From Intestinimonas butyriciproducens (GTDB taxonomy: Bacteria; Bacillota; Clostridia; Oscillospirales; Butyricicoccaceae): a stretch of 64,000 bases of DNA. The position numbers and the translations under genes were made by a program. This document shows, piece by piece, positions 16,737 to 26,841 of this stretch (its first letter is position 1; every line of letters starts with the position of its first letter). Location: NCBI RefSeq assembly GCF_016901775.1, contig NZ_JACJKW010000008.1, positions 1-64,000 on the forward strand, written 5' to 3'. The notes under the pieces were generated by a model. The model did not search any database and was not told the DNA's origin. It worked only from the letters and a program-made list of their open reading frames with translations.

Positions 16737-17677
16737 AGCACCCCCTCCTTCCACATGGCGGCCAGCAGCGCCGCCCCCAGGGCATTGTCCCCGCCCCAGC
16801 CATTTTGAGCAAAGGCCACCTGGTCTTTTCCTTCAAAGCGCCGCTGCAGCTGGGAGGAAGCCGAAACCCCGCCGGAAAAAAGCACCGGCAGGCCTTCTTC
16901 CTTCTGGGCCTTTTTGGTCACCCGATACACCGTTTCGGCAATGGACTGGGTGACGAAAGCGGCCACCTGCTCTTTCGGGCATCCTTTGTCCAGCAGCGCT
17001 TTGAACTTATTTTCCAGCCCGGACAGGGAGAAAAACAGGCCCTGCATCTTGGCGGCAAAGGGTTTTTCCGCCGGTTTTTCCTCTCCGGCCAGCTTGTCCA
17101 GATGGGCGCCGCAGGGGAACGGCAGGCCCATGGCCACTCCGGCCCGGTCGATGATCTGTCCGGCGGAAGCATCCTGAGTGCCGCCGATCACACGCACCTC
17201 CAGCAGTTCTCCCGGGCGGGATTCCACCCGCAGAAGCTCTGTGGTGCCCCCGGAAAGATGCCAGGACAAAAAGGACCCCTTCATCCAATCAAGGCAATTT
17301 GCCGACCAAAGAGCCGAGGCGATGTGCCCCTGCTGGTGGGAGAAGGCAAAAGCCGGCATCCCTCCGGCGGCAGCTGCGGTACGGGCCGCCATCTCTCCCG
17401 CCAGGAAACAGGGCATATAGGACCCCTCCTGATTGCGGGGGCGGGCGGAATATCCCACAGCGGCCAGAGGAAGCCGGCCGGTTTTTTCAAAAAGGCTCTC
17501 GGTGATTTGTCCCAGGGAACGCACATGCTGAAACAGGGCCTCGCTCTGGCGCAGGCCCAAAGACCCTTCGGGTACCTGAAGGAAGCGGCTCTCTCCCCAG
17601 GCCTTACCGGTCTGGCTGTCGAAAAGAGCAGCCGAAGTCTTGTAATTGCTGGTATCGAACCCCAGATAAATAGCCAT
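16733..17677 (-). CDS. TsaD/Kae1-like paralog (ASKHA fold, peptidase M22 family)
   Basis: A 314-residue ASKHA-fold protein that starts IYLGFDTSNYKTSAAL and has the metal-site pattern SHQQGH (H114, H118) and a late GGDNALGAAL. True TsaD, which makes t6A in tRNA, normally has ETSCDET near the N-terminus and SGGHT in the core. Here the equivalents are DTSNYKT and SGGTTEL (142-148), so this is probably a clostridial paralog rather than the t6A enzyme; its function is unknown. It shares one base with nusB and overlaps xseA by 4 nt. Confidence 0.8.
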   Translation of the reverse strand: MAIYLGFDTSNYKTSAALFDSQTGKAWGESRFLQVPEGSLGLRQSEALFQHVRSLGQITESLFEKTGRLPLAAVGYSARPRNQEGSYMPCFLAGEMAARTAAAAGGMPAFAFSHQQGHIASALWSANCLDWMKGSFLSWHLSGGTTELLRVESRPGELLEVRVIGGTQDASAGQIIDRAGVAMGLPFPCGAHLDKLAGEEKPAEKPFAAKMQGLFFSLSGLENKFKALLDKGCPKEQVAAFVTQSIAETVYRVTKKAQKEEGLPVLFSGGVSASSQLQRRFEGKDQVAFAQNGWGGDNALGAALLAAMWKEGVL

Positions 17678-18123
17678 CAGGCAGTCAGCTCCTTCTGCAC
17701 AAAGGAAGCCAGCACTCCATTGAGGAAGGAAGCGGTTTCCGGCGATTCATAGCGTTTGCACAGTTCCAGTGCTTCATTCACCGACGCCCCCACCGGGATC
17801 TGCATATACAGCATCTCATACATGGACAGGCGGAGAATGCACTTGGCCATGCGGGAAATGCGGGACACCGACCAGCCTACGGCATATTTTTCAATATAGC
17901 CGTCCAGTTCCGGTCCATGGGTCAGCACGCCAGTGGCTGCACGGCAGATGTAATCCAGCTGGTTTTCCGGCGGAGCCTGCTGATACAGCTCATATTCCCC
18001 GGCCAGCGAGGAAAACCGCTCAGGGGAAAGACAGTCTTTGACGAATTGTTCCGGCTCCTTCTGGGAGTATTCCCCGGAATAGATCATATGGAGCGCCAGC
18101 TCCCGGGCGTTTCTTCTGCTCAT
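17677..18123 (-). CDS. nusB: Transcription antitermination factor NusB
   Basis: A 148-residue all-helical RNA-binding protein that joins NusE/S10 on boxA to allow rRNA antitermination. Visible family blocks are RRNARELALHMIYS at the start and VGWSVSRISRMAKCILRLSMYEML plus PVGASVNEALELCKRY towards the end. ATG 18123 has GGATGAG close upstream; a TTG four codons earlier is an alternative. It heads the nusB to DUF212 run. Confidence 0.95.
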   Translation of the reverse strand: MSRRNARELALHMIYSGEYSQKEPEQFVKDCLSPERFSSLAGEYELYQQAPPENQLDYICRAATGVLTHGPELDGYIEKYAVGWSVSRISRMAKCILRLSMYEMLYMQIPVGASVNEALELCKRYESPETASFLNGVLASFVQKELTA

Positions 18124-18190
18124 AATCTCATCCAATCTGCCGCTCAGAGCGGCGGTTTCTATCTGGCTTTGTCAAAATTGCTCTGTGATT

Positions 18191-18219
18191 ATTATACACA
18201 ATCCCCAAAGAAAAAGAAA
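18191..18219 (-). promoter_or_regulatory. Candidate promoter for nusB
   Basis: A perfect TATAAT (18196-18191) lies about 68 nt upstream of nusB and just after the asp23 terminator. The -35 region is pyrimidine-rich with only a weak match, so the call rests on the -10 and the location. Confidence 0.45.
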
Positions 18220-18227
18220 GAGCCTGA

Positions 18228-18267
18228 AGAAAGAAAGAGCCGGCCGCTTTATTGGCGGCCGGCTCTT
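18228..18267 (-). terminator. Terminator after asp23/gls24
   Basis: A 13-bp GC-rich stem, AAGAGCCGGCCGC (18235-18247) with GCGGCCGGCTCTT (18255-18267), loop TTTATTG, is followed on the minus strand by TTCTTTCTTC. It separates the asp23 gene from nusB. Confidence 0.85.
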
Positions 18268-18291
18268 CTGGTGCAGAAGGCGATGGGGCTT

Positions 18292-18684
18292 TTACTGTTT
18301 TTTGGGCAGCTGGATGCCGCAGACCTGCACATCCACCCGGGCCACATGGATGCCGGCCATGGATTCGATGGCGGTCTTCACATTTTTCTGCAGATTCCCT
18401 GCGGTTTCGGTGACCGAGCTGCCATATTTGAGAATGACGCTGCATTCCACCACACAACCCTGAGCTTCCTCGTCAAAACGGATCTTGACGCCCCGAGGCG
18501 TACTGCCCTTGCGGCCGCTGAACATCTCGGTGATCTCCGCCCCCACGGTGGAAGCGGCCGCCGCCACGCCTTCGGTCTCGGTGACGGCAATGGTGGCGAT
18601 GGTAGCCAACACATCCTCAGAAATCTTTATATTGCCATCGGCGATCTCTCCGGCGCAGGGCCAGTACTCCTTTACATCGCTCAT
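18292..18684 (-). CDS. Asp23/Gls24 family envelope stress protein
   Basis: A 130-residue protein with the typical family layout: GNIKISEDVLATIATIAVTETEGVAA, a GVKIRFDEE beta region, and ending in a VTETAGNLQKNVKTAIESMAGI helix and VDVQVCGI strand. Family members coat the membrane or respond to cell-wall stress and alkaline shock; precise action is unclear. In Clostridia one copy commonly sits next to nusB, as here. Flanked by its own promoter and terminator, it is probably monocistronic. GGAGG is 9 nt upstream. Confidence 0.88.
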   Translation of the reverse strand: MSDVKEYWPCAGEIADGNIKISEDVLATIATIAVTETEGVAAAASTVGAEITEMFSGRKGSTPRGVKIRFDEEAQGCVVECSVILKYGSSVTETAGNLQKNVKTAIESMAGIHVARVDVQVCGIQLPKKQ

Positions 18685-18709
18685 GTCTCATTCCTCCTCG
18701 GATGAATAT

Positions 18710-18747
18710 GTACAATATATTGTACCCTATCCGGGGGCTTCATGCAA
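18710..18747 (-). promoter_or_regulatory. asp23 promoter with a palindromic operator over the -10
   Basis: TTGCAT (18747-18742) and TACAAT (18724-18719) are 17 nt apart. The -10 lies inside a perfect 16-bp palindrome, GTACAATATATTGTAC (18710-18725), which has the form of a dimeric repressor site. A protein bound there would block the promoter. It is packed into the 69 bases between spoIIIAH and the asp23 gene. Confidence 0.65.
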
Positions 18748-18753
18748 GAGAAA

Positions 18754-19350
18754 TCAGGCAGTTTCAATAATTTTGATCACATCGGCGGCGAAATCGGTTT
18801 CGCTCATAACGATATCCCTTATTTTGGCCACATCCTCTTCCCCCAGACCGTTTTCGGTTTTCTGCACGATCACATTGACCCCTTCCTCATTGATGAAGGT
18901 GACGCAGTCGGCAAATCCCTTGGCCACCACCAGGTTTTCAATGCGGGCCTCTTTCACGGCGTTTTCCGCCATGGTAGCAATGGAAGCTTCGGCCTGCTCC
19001 TTGGACTGGGCGTCGGCGGAGGGATTCTCACTGGTCTGCTTGAAGATGCTCACCGCTTCGTCTCTGGCCTGCTGCCGGGAAAGCCGGGCCTGAGAGAAAT
19101 AGTCGGAAGCAGCAGTGGTCTCTCCAGCGGCCTGCTCTTCGGTCTCCGACACGGTCTCCAGGGGTTCTTCCCCGCTTTCGGTCTTATCCACCAGCTGACT
19201 CTCCCCCAGGATCTTATTGTCGCCGGTCTGGCCGGTCTGCATCACCGCTCCATCTTCTCCGCCCCGCTGATAGCTCCAGTTGAGATAGACCGCCACGCAG
19301 AGCATGAGGGCGATCACCGAATAAATCGCGCTTTTTCTTTTGATGACCAT
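18754..19350 (-). CDS. spoIIIAH: Stage III sporulation protein AH
   Basis: A 198-residue mother-cell protein with one N-terminal membrane helix (about 9-27), an acidic linker, and a C-terminal ring-building domain (YFSQARLSRQQARDEAVSIFKQ, then FADCVTFINEEGVNVIVQK). It forms the mother-cell half of the SpoIIIAH-SpoIIQ channel between mother cell and forespore. AGGAGG precedes the ATG. It is the last gene of the eight-gene operon, 13 nt after spoIIIAG. No SpoIIQ gene was recognised in the window. Confidence 0.95.
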   Translation of the reverse strand: MVIKRKSAIYSVIALMLCVAVYLNWSYQRGGEDGAVMQTGQTGDNKILGESQLVDKTESGEEPLETVSETEEQAAGETTAASDYFSQARLSRQQARDEAVSIFKQTSENPSADAQSKEQAEASIATMAENAVKEARIENLVVAKGFADCVTFINEEGVNVIVQKTENGLGEEDVAKIRDIVMSETDFAADVIKIIETA

Positions 19351-19363
19351 ACTGTGCTTCCTC

Positions 19364-19900
19364 CTACTGTTTCATTTTGGAAATTTTGATGTGATCGGAG
19401 GTGATCCCCGTCAGCGAGCGGATGGCCTGGGTGATCTCCAGGCACACCCTGGGGTCGTCGGCCCCATCGCACAGGACCACTGCCCCCTGGTATTCCGGCG
19501 AGCTGACGCTTTGCACCACCGGGCTTTCTTCCCCACCCCGGCTGATGACTACCAGCTCTTTCTGCTCTTCTCTGCCGAACTGGGCCTCACCTCCATCTTC
19601 CCTGGTGCTGCTGTTATAGACATAGTTTTGCTGGCTTCCCTGGCGAAGGGTGAGAAGCACCTCCACCCGGCCCACCCCCTCCATTTTTTCCAGAAGACGG
19701 GCCAGCTGCGCTTCCAAAGCATCGGGAGCGGCGTCTTCCCAAAGAATCCCTGACTCTTCTTCCGCCGCCTGCTTCGCCGTTTCATCCCCGCCGGAAGGCC
19801 ACAGGGCCAGCACCAGCCCCATGCAGCACACCAGCAGGACATACTTATATCTATCAAAAGCCTTCCGGATATATTCCGGCATCGTCCATTTCTTCTCCAT
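19364..19900 (-). CDS. spoIIIAG: Stage III sporulation protein AG
   Basis: A 178-residue protein with a single membrane helix (about 19-36) and a periplasmic-side domain containing EKMEGVGRVEVLLTLRQGSQQNYVYNS and CDGADDPRVCLEITQAI, typical of SpoIIIAG, which forms a large ring in the mother-cell membrane. It overlaps spoIIIAF by 47 nt in another frame. AAGGAG is 6 nt upstream of the start. Confidence 0.93.
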   Translation of the reverse strand: MEKKWTMPEYIRKAFDRYKYVLLVCCMGLVLALWPSGGDETAKQAAEEESGILWEDAAPDALEAQLARLLEKMEGVGRVEVLLTLRQGSQQNYVYNSSTREDGGEAQFGREEQKELVVISRGGEESPVVQSVSSPEYQGAVVLCDGADDPRVCLEITQAIRSLTGITSDHIKISKMKQ

Positions 19901-20390
19901 GTCCCACTCCTTCTCCGATGATGACCTGCTCTCCCGTAATCCCCAGGCTTTCTTCCGCCAGGCGGCGCAGGGACTCCTCCTCCTGGGCGCTGAGGGAAGC
20001 CTCCGGGAGGATTTCTGCCTTTTTTACCGAAAAAGCACCCTCCTCATCGATCTGCCCTTCCACCATCGCCCGGCAGAAAATCCCCTTTGCCAGGGCACGG
20101 CTCTCCAGATATTCTTCCGCCTGGGTGCAGATCAGTTCTTTCTGGCTCTCCCACCCCTCTTCCAGGCCTTTTTGGGCGGCCTGTTCCATGGTTTCCTTCT
20201 GGGGCAAGGACCAATCCACCCCGGTTTTCATCTGGGGCAGCGCGCCAAAAATGGTGATGACCATCAGGCAGGCGCAGCACAGGCGCATGGTGTTTTCCTG
20301 GCTGCTTCCCTTCACCAGGGTCATACCCATGGCCGAAAGCATCCCGCAGAGAAAAAGCCGCCGGGCCAAAAACAAAAGGTTTTCCATCAT
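19854..20390 (-). CDS. spoIIIAF: Stage III sporulation protein AF
   Basis: A 178-residue protein with two hydrophobic segments near the N-terminus (about 4-20 and 32-50, ending in GALPQMKTGVDW) and a hydrophilic ring-forming domain behind them, the SpoIIIAF layout. The ATG at 20390 overlaps the spoIIIAE stop (ATGA), pointing to translational coupling; an in-frame start eight codons upstream is possible. Its 3' end runs 47 nt into spoIIIAG. Confidence 0.9.
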   Translation of the reverse strand: MMENLLFLARRLFLCGMLSAMGMTLVKGSSQENTMRLCCACLMVITIFGALPQMKTGVDWSLPQKETMEQAAQKGLEEGWESQKELICTQAEEYLESRALAKGIFCRAMVEGQIDEEGAFSVKKAEILPEASLSAQEEESLRRLAEESLGITGEQVIIGEGVGHGEEMDDAGIYPEGF

Positions 20391-21457
20391 GCTCCATTCA
20401 CCACCGCTGTACACACCACCATGGAAATGAACACCAGAGCACAGCAGCTGCCCAGCAGCCCCAGGGCCATGGCATAGGCATCCCCCACGCTGTCCAGCAT
20501 CCGGGAAACGGTACCGCCGGAGAAGGAGTGGCCCAAAGCGGCCATCACTTTATAAACCAGGGAAAAGCACAGACAGCGGAGAAAGGGAGACAGGCACACG
20601 GCCACGGCGGCAATCATGCCAAAGACCCCTACCCCGTTTTTCAGCACCCGTGCGCCGGTGAGCAGGGTATCGGTGGCGTCGGACAAAATGGACCCCAGCA
20701 CCGGCACCACCCCGGAAATGGTCACCCGGGCCGCTTTCACCGCTGCGGCATCGGCCCCGGAGGACATGACGCCAGACATGGTGATATACATGGTAAAGCC
20801 GATGAGCAGAATTTTGAATGAGGCAAAACACAGCCACCGGAGAAATCCCGCCGCCTTTTGCAAGGTGGGATTTTCGCTCATCAGCCCTGCGGCCCACAAA
20901 ATGATGAACAACCGGATGGCGGGAAAAACCAGGTTTTTGCCCAGAGAAACCAGCAGTCCCGCCCCCATCAGCGTGGCGCTGGAAGCCATCACCGAAGACA
21001 CCGGATTGCCCGAGGCCGCCATGGCCGACACAAAAGCAGGCATCATTCCTTTGAGCAGCGCATCCATTTCCTCCAAAGCCTCCTGGCAGGTGGTGAGCAG
21101 GCTCCCTGTGCCCGCCAGGGCGATGAGGGCGATGGCGCACACCCCCACCATGGACAAAAGGTTTCCCGGCAAGGTGATGCCCGAGGCCCCTGCAAAACTC
21201 TGCCCCAGCCCCAGCAGCACGCATACCGCCAGAATGGACAGCGATGCCTTGCAGGACTCCCGCAGATGCTGCCGCCACAGCCCCACCCCTTTTTCCAGCA
21301 GAGATCGACTGGAGGAAGACACCATGGAATCTCCCAGATCGGTGGTGACTTCCTGCACGCTTTCCGGCATTTGGTCCCGCACTTCTTCCAGCCCCGCTCC
21401 CCGCACCGGCAGAATCAGCAGTGGCAGAAGAAGCAGCAAAAGGCATAGTTTTTCCAT
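20387..21457 (-). CDS. spoIIIAE: Stage III sporulation protein AE
   Basis: A 356-residue polytopic membrane protein of the SpoIIIA complex. It begins with a signal-like helix (MEKLCLLLLLLPLLILPVRG), continues with SLLEKGVGLWRQHLRE, and has about seven further hydrophobic segments, including the conserved GVMSSGADAAAVKAARVTISGVVPVLGSILSDATD region. The ATG at 21457 has GGAGG 5 nt upstream. The frame is open much further upstream, but that part overlaps spoIIIAD and looks non-coding. Confidence 0.95.
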   Translation of the reverse strand: MEKLCLLLLLLPLLILPVRGAGLEEVRDQMPESVQEVTTDLGDSMVSSSSRSLLEKGVGLWRQHLRESCKASLSILAVCVLLGLGQSFAGASGITLPGNLLSMVGVCAIALIALAGTGSLLTTCQEALEEMDALLKGMMPAFVSAMAASGNPVSSVMASSATLMGAGLLVSLGKNLVFPAIRLFIILWAAGLMSENPTLQKAAGFLRWLCFASFKILLIGFTMYITMSGVMSSGADAAAVKAARVTISGVVPVLGSILSDATDTLLTGARVLKNGVGVFGMIAAVAVCLSPFLRCLCFSLVYKVMAALGHSFSGGTVSRMLDSVGDAYAMALGLLGSCCALVFISMVVCTAVVNGA

Positions 21458-21474
21458 GGCTCCTCCCCTCTTTT

Positions 21475-21858
21475 TCAAAGGACTCCCACAAGCCCCAGAG
21501 CCTGCTCGATCAGAGGCAGAGCGCACAAAAGGCCGCAGACGGCCCCGCACAGCTCCACCTGAGCGGCCAGGGCCCGGTTCCCGTTGTCCCGGCACAGTTC
21601 CGCTGTCAGCCGGGTGCAAAGAGCCACTCCCATCACCTTGCAGAGAGGCAGCAATTCCTTCTGTGAAAGTCCGGCCTGGGCCGCCAGGTTCCCCGCCGCC
21701 GAAACCAGGGCGGAAAGCTGGGGGATGAGCCAGAATAACAGCAGGGCGCAGGCGCAAAGGGCGGTGAGAAGTGCCATCTGGGGACTGTACCGGTGGAGAA
21801 ACACCGCCAGCACCAGGGCCACCAGAGCCAGTGCTGCGCTTTTGATCACAAGCTCCAT
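21475..21858 (-). CDS. spoIIIAD: Stage III sporulation protein AD
   Basis: A 127-residue membrane protein with four hydrophobic stretches, including the signature GLSQKELLPLCKVMGVALCTRLTAELCRDNGN. It belongs to the export-apparatus-like part of the SpoIIIA complex together with AC and AE. It starts 2 nt after the spoIIIAC stop with no clear Shine-Dalgarno, so it probably depends on coupled translation. Confidence 0.93.
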   Translation of the reverse strand: MELVIKSAALALVALVLAVFLHRYSPQMALLTALCACALLLFWLIPQLSALVSAAGNLAAQAGLSQKELLPLCKVMGVALCTRLTAELCRDNGNRALAAQVELCGAVCGLLCALPLIEQALGLVGVL

Positions 21859-21860
21859 AA

Positions 21861-22055
21861 CTAAAACCCAAACACATTTTTGATGGTCTCAAACAGCTGG
21901 CCGATCTGCTGGACGATGATCATCAGCACCACGATCAGCCCGGCCAGAGTGGTGAGCATGGCCTGTTCCTCCCGCCCGGAGCGGATGAGCAGCTGTCCCA
22001 GCACCGCCACAATGATGCCGATGGCTGCCACTTTGAAAATCAGATCGATCTGCAT
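21861..22055 (-). CDS. spoIIIAC: Stage III sporulation protein AC
   Basis: A 64-residue protein with two membrane helices (IIFKVAAIGIIVAVLGQLLI type and LTTLAGLIVVLMIIVQQIGQLF), ending FETIKNVFGF. This is the standard short SpoIIIAC, a SpoIIIA complex subunit resembling flagellar/type III export proteins. GGAGAG precedes the start. Confidence 0.95.
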   Translation of the reverse strand: MQIDLIFKVAAIGIIVAVLGQLLIRSGREEQAMLTTLAGLIVVLMIIVQQIGQLFETIKNVFGF

Positions 22056-22074
22056 GGTTTTCTCTCCTGTTTTT

Positions 22075-22587
22075 TCAAATCACCAGCAGCGCCAGAGCGA
22101 TGCCGGCGGAAAATCCTGCGGCCCGGGCGATCCGGCCCCGGCTGCTCACTTCCTGTTCTGCCGCCAGAAGGTTGCGCTCCAGCCGTTTCTGGCACTGGGC
22201 GATGGCCTGCACCTGAATGTCTCCATAGTACCGGCCCAACACCGGTCCCAGAGCGGCCAGCTCCCGCAGATCGCCGCTCTCCAGCCCCCAATCCCCCTGG
22301 AAAAGGGTCCGCCGGTAGATCCCTGCCAGATCTTCTCCCGGCTCTTTGTCCAAAAGGCGGCAAAATTCCTCCCAGAACCTTCTCCCGCTCCCCCGGCTCT
22401 CCCGGGCGCAAAGGGCTGCGGCCTGGGGCAAAGGCGTCCGCTTTTCTCCGATCTCACTGGAAAGCAATGTCAGCCCGTCCACAAAGGATCGGATGGCAAG
22501 CACTCTTTTTTGCAGCAGAAAGCTGGTCAAGTACCCAGCCGCCCCCAAGCCTCCGGTAATGAGCAGCGCTCCCAACAGTTTCAGCAT
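22075..22587 (-). CDS. spoIIIAB: Stage III sporulation protein AB
   Basis: A 170-residue protein with helices at both ends (LLGALLITGGLGAAGYLTSFLL and AAGFSAGIALALLVI) and a cytoplasmic helical middle (LLSSEIGEKRTPLPQA, FWEEFCRLL, LGRYYGDIQVQAIAQCQKRLE). This resembles the GspF/T2SS fold assigned to SpoIIIAB. AGGAGG lies upstream of ATG 22587, so this start is well supported even though it falls 134 nt inside the spoIIIAA frame. Confidence 0.93.
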   Translation of the reverse strand: MLKLLGALLITGGLGAAGYLTSFLLQKRVLAIRSFVDGLTLLSSEIGEKRTPLPQAAALCARESRGSGRRFWEEFCRLLDKEPGEDLAGIYRRTLFQGDWGLESGDLRELAALGPVLGRYYGDIQVQAIAQCQKRLERNLLAAEQEVSSRGRIARAAGFSAGIALALLVI

Positions 22588-23515
22588 TTGCTGTTTCCTC
22601 CTTTCGGATGGCATAGACTTCATAGACCCGCTTCCCTTCCCGGGAAACAATGCGCACCAGGCGGGAAAAGACCCCTTCCTCCACCAGCCTGCGATAGGCC
22701 GGACGGCGCCACAGATCTTCCGGCTCCTTGCCGTGGGCCGTGGCCAGAAAACCGCAGCCGCAGCCCCGGGCCAGCAGCATCGCGCCGCAATCCCCCGTTC
22801 CGGTGATCTCGTCCAAAGCGATCCACTGAGGACCCATAGAACGCACCATAGCCTCCATGGCCACCCCCTTGGGACAGCCGGTGAGGATATCGGTCTGGCT
22901 CCCCACATCGTATTGAGGAACTCCTTCCCGGCAGGCCGCCACTTCTCCCCGCTCGTCCACCAAAGACACGCTGCCTTCTCCGGAATAGAGCTTCACCAGC
23001 TCCCGCAGCAGAGTGGTTTTCCCCCCTCCTGGCGGCGAAAGCACCAGCACGCTTTGCAGCCGGCCTTCTTCTGTGAGACAGGGCTGCAGGGGCTGGGCCA
23101 GGTGGGGCACCTGCCGGGCCAGGCGAAGATTTGCGCTGGAATACCGGCGGAAAGCGGTGATCTCTCCCCGATCTCCCAAAATTCCCTCGCCGCATACGCC
23201 CAGGCGGCATCCTCCTGGCAAAGGCACATAGCCCTGGGCGATCTGGGGTGCGTAGGTGTGCACCGAATAGCTGGTGCATCGGGCCAACAGATGATCCAGA
23301 TCCCCGGCCGTCACCAGTATCGGCTCTCCGCCCCGGGGCAGCGTGACCATTTTTCCTTCTGTCCTGGCCAGAAAAGGCTGCCCGGCCCGCAGACGCAGTT
23401 CTTCGCAGGAAAGCCGCTCTCCTTCGTCCAGGGTATCCGCGGCCCGGGCCAGATTCTGAGGCAGAAGCCCCAGCGCCATCTGAAACAGATCTTTCCTTTG
23501 TTTTTCCTCTTTCAT
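22454..23515 (-). CDS. spoIIIAA: Stage III sporulation protein AA (secretion-type ATPase)
   Basis: A 353-residue AAA-like ATPase that powers the SpoIIIA complex. Walker A is PPGGGKTT (161-168), Walker B region WIALDEITG, and the SYSVHTYAPQIAQGYVPLPGG domain is typical. B. subtilis SpoIIIAA is just over 300 residues; here the frame continues about 44 codons into spoIIIAB, and this tail (from about residue 310) is rich in A, R and G with no family look. Either the tail is real or a frameshift hides the true end. GGGAGG is 9 nt upstream. Confidence 0.93.
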   Translation of the reverse strand: MKEEKQRKDLFQMALGLLPQNLARAADTLDEGERLSCEELRLRAGQPFLARTEGKMVTLPRGGEPILVTAGDLDHLLARCTSYSVHTYAPQIAQGYVPLPGGCRLGVCGEGILGDRGEITAFRRYSSANLRLARQVPHLAQPLQPCLTEEGRLQSVLVLSPPGGGKTTLLRELVKLYSGEGSVSLVDERGEVAACREGVPQYDVGSQTDILTGCPKGVAMEAMVRSMGPQWIALDEITGTGDCGAMLLARGCGCGFLATAHGKEPEDLWRRPAYRRLVEEGVFSRLVRIVSREGKRVYEVYAIRKEETANAETVGSAAHYRRLGGGWVLDQLSAAKKSACHPILCGRADIAFQ

Positions 23516-23536
23516 TTCCGTGTCCCTCCCATAAGA

Positions 23537-23565
23537 AGATATACGGCTCGTCCTTCTGTTTTAGA
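23537..23565 (-). promoter_or_regulatory. Possible sigma-E promoter for the spoIIIA operon
   Basis: CGTATATCT (23545-23537) resembles a sigma-E -10 element (CATACAnT) and lies about 22 nt before the spoIIIAA start. The -35 (around GTTCTAA) is a poor match. The spoIIIA operon is sigma-E dependent in Bacillus, so this is an informed guess. Confidence 0.35.
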
Positions 23566-23581
23566 ACACCTTGTCCTTTTC

Positions 23582-23616
23582 GCAAAAGAAAAAGCCCGCC
23601 GGGAAACCCGGCGGGC
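23582..23616 (-). terminator. Strong terminator after the ligA-small ORF transcript
   Basis: A 10-bp GC stem GCCCGCCGGG/CCCGGCGGGC with loop TTT is followed on the minus strand by TTTTTCTTTT. It would end transcription coming from yunB-ligA before the spoIIIA operon. The hairpin is identical to a second copy at 23802-23824 that lacks the T-run. Confidence 0.75.
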
Positions 23617-23773
23617 GAGCGCGTCGAAAAAGTGTCTTCCGCCACTTTTTCGAGTTTTTGCAAGGTGCTGCATGCACGCCTTTGGCGCACACTGGCCCCT
23701 TGATTGGTGCAAAAAGCCACGCACAGGTCGCAGCTTTTTGCGGATTGATGAGAAGTAGGGCAAATAGTTTCCC

Positions 23774-26717
<2,944 letters not shown>

Positions 26718-26749
26718 TTTCTCGTCCTCCCCCTGTTTGCCCTTAAGCC

Positions 26750-26779
26750 ATTCTATGCGTTTTTTCAGGGGGAAGTACC
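26750..26779 (-). promoter_or_regulatory. Possible sigma-E promoter for yunB
   Basis: CATAGAAT (26757-26750) matches the sigma-E -10 consensus CATACAnT at all but one position and lies about 33 nt before the yunB start. The -35 region (around GGTACTTC) is weak and merges with the preceding terminator. Confidence 0.4.
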
Positions 26780-26811
26780 AAAAAAGGGCGTGGGGCTTAT
26801 CCCCACGCCCT
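26778..26811 (-). terminator. Terminator after ispH-rpsA
   Basis: An 11-bp GC stem AGGGCGTGGGG/CCCCACGCCCT with loop ATAAG is followed by TTTTTTGG on the minus strand, 30 bases after the ispH-rpsA stop. It ends the long operon that begins with lon. Confidence 0.9.
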
Positions 26812-26841
26812 GTCAGGCAAATCAATGGACCCTATCAGGCC

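Noticed and set aside
20387-21892. A 145-residue N-terminal extension of SpoIIIAE
   Set aside because: The extension overlaps spoIIIAD in another frame and is Gly/Pro/Arg-rich; ATG 21457 has a ribosome binding site and a signal-like helix.
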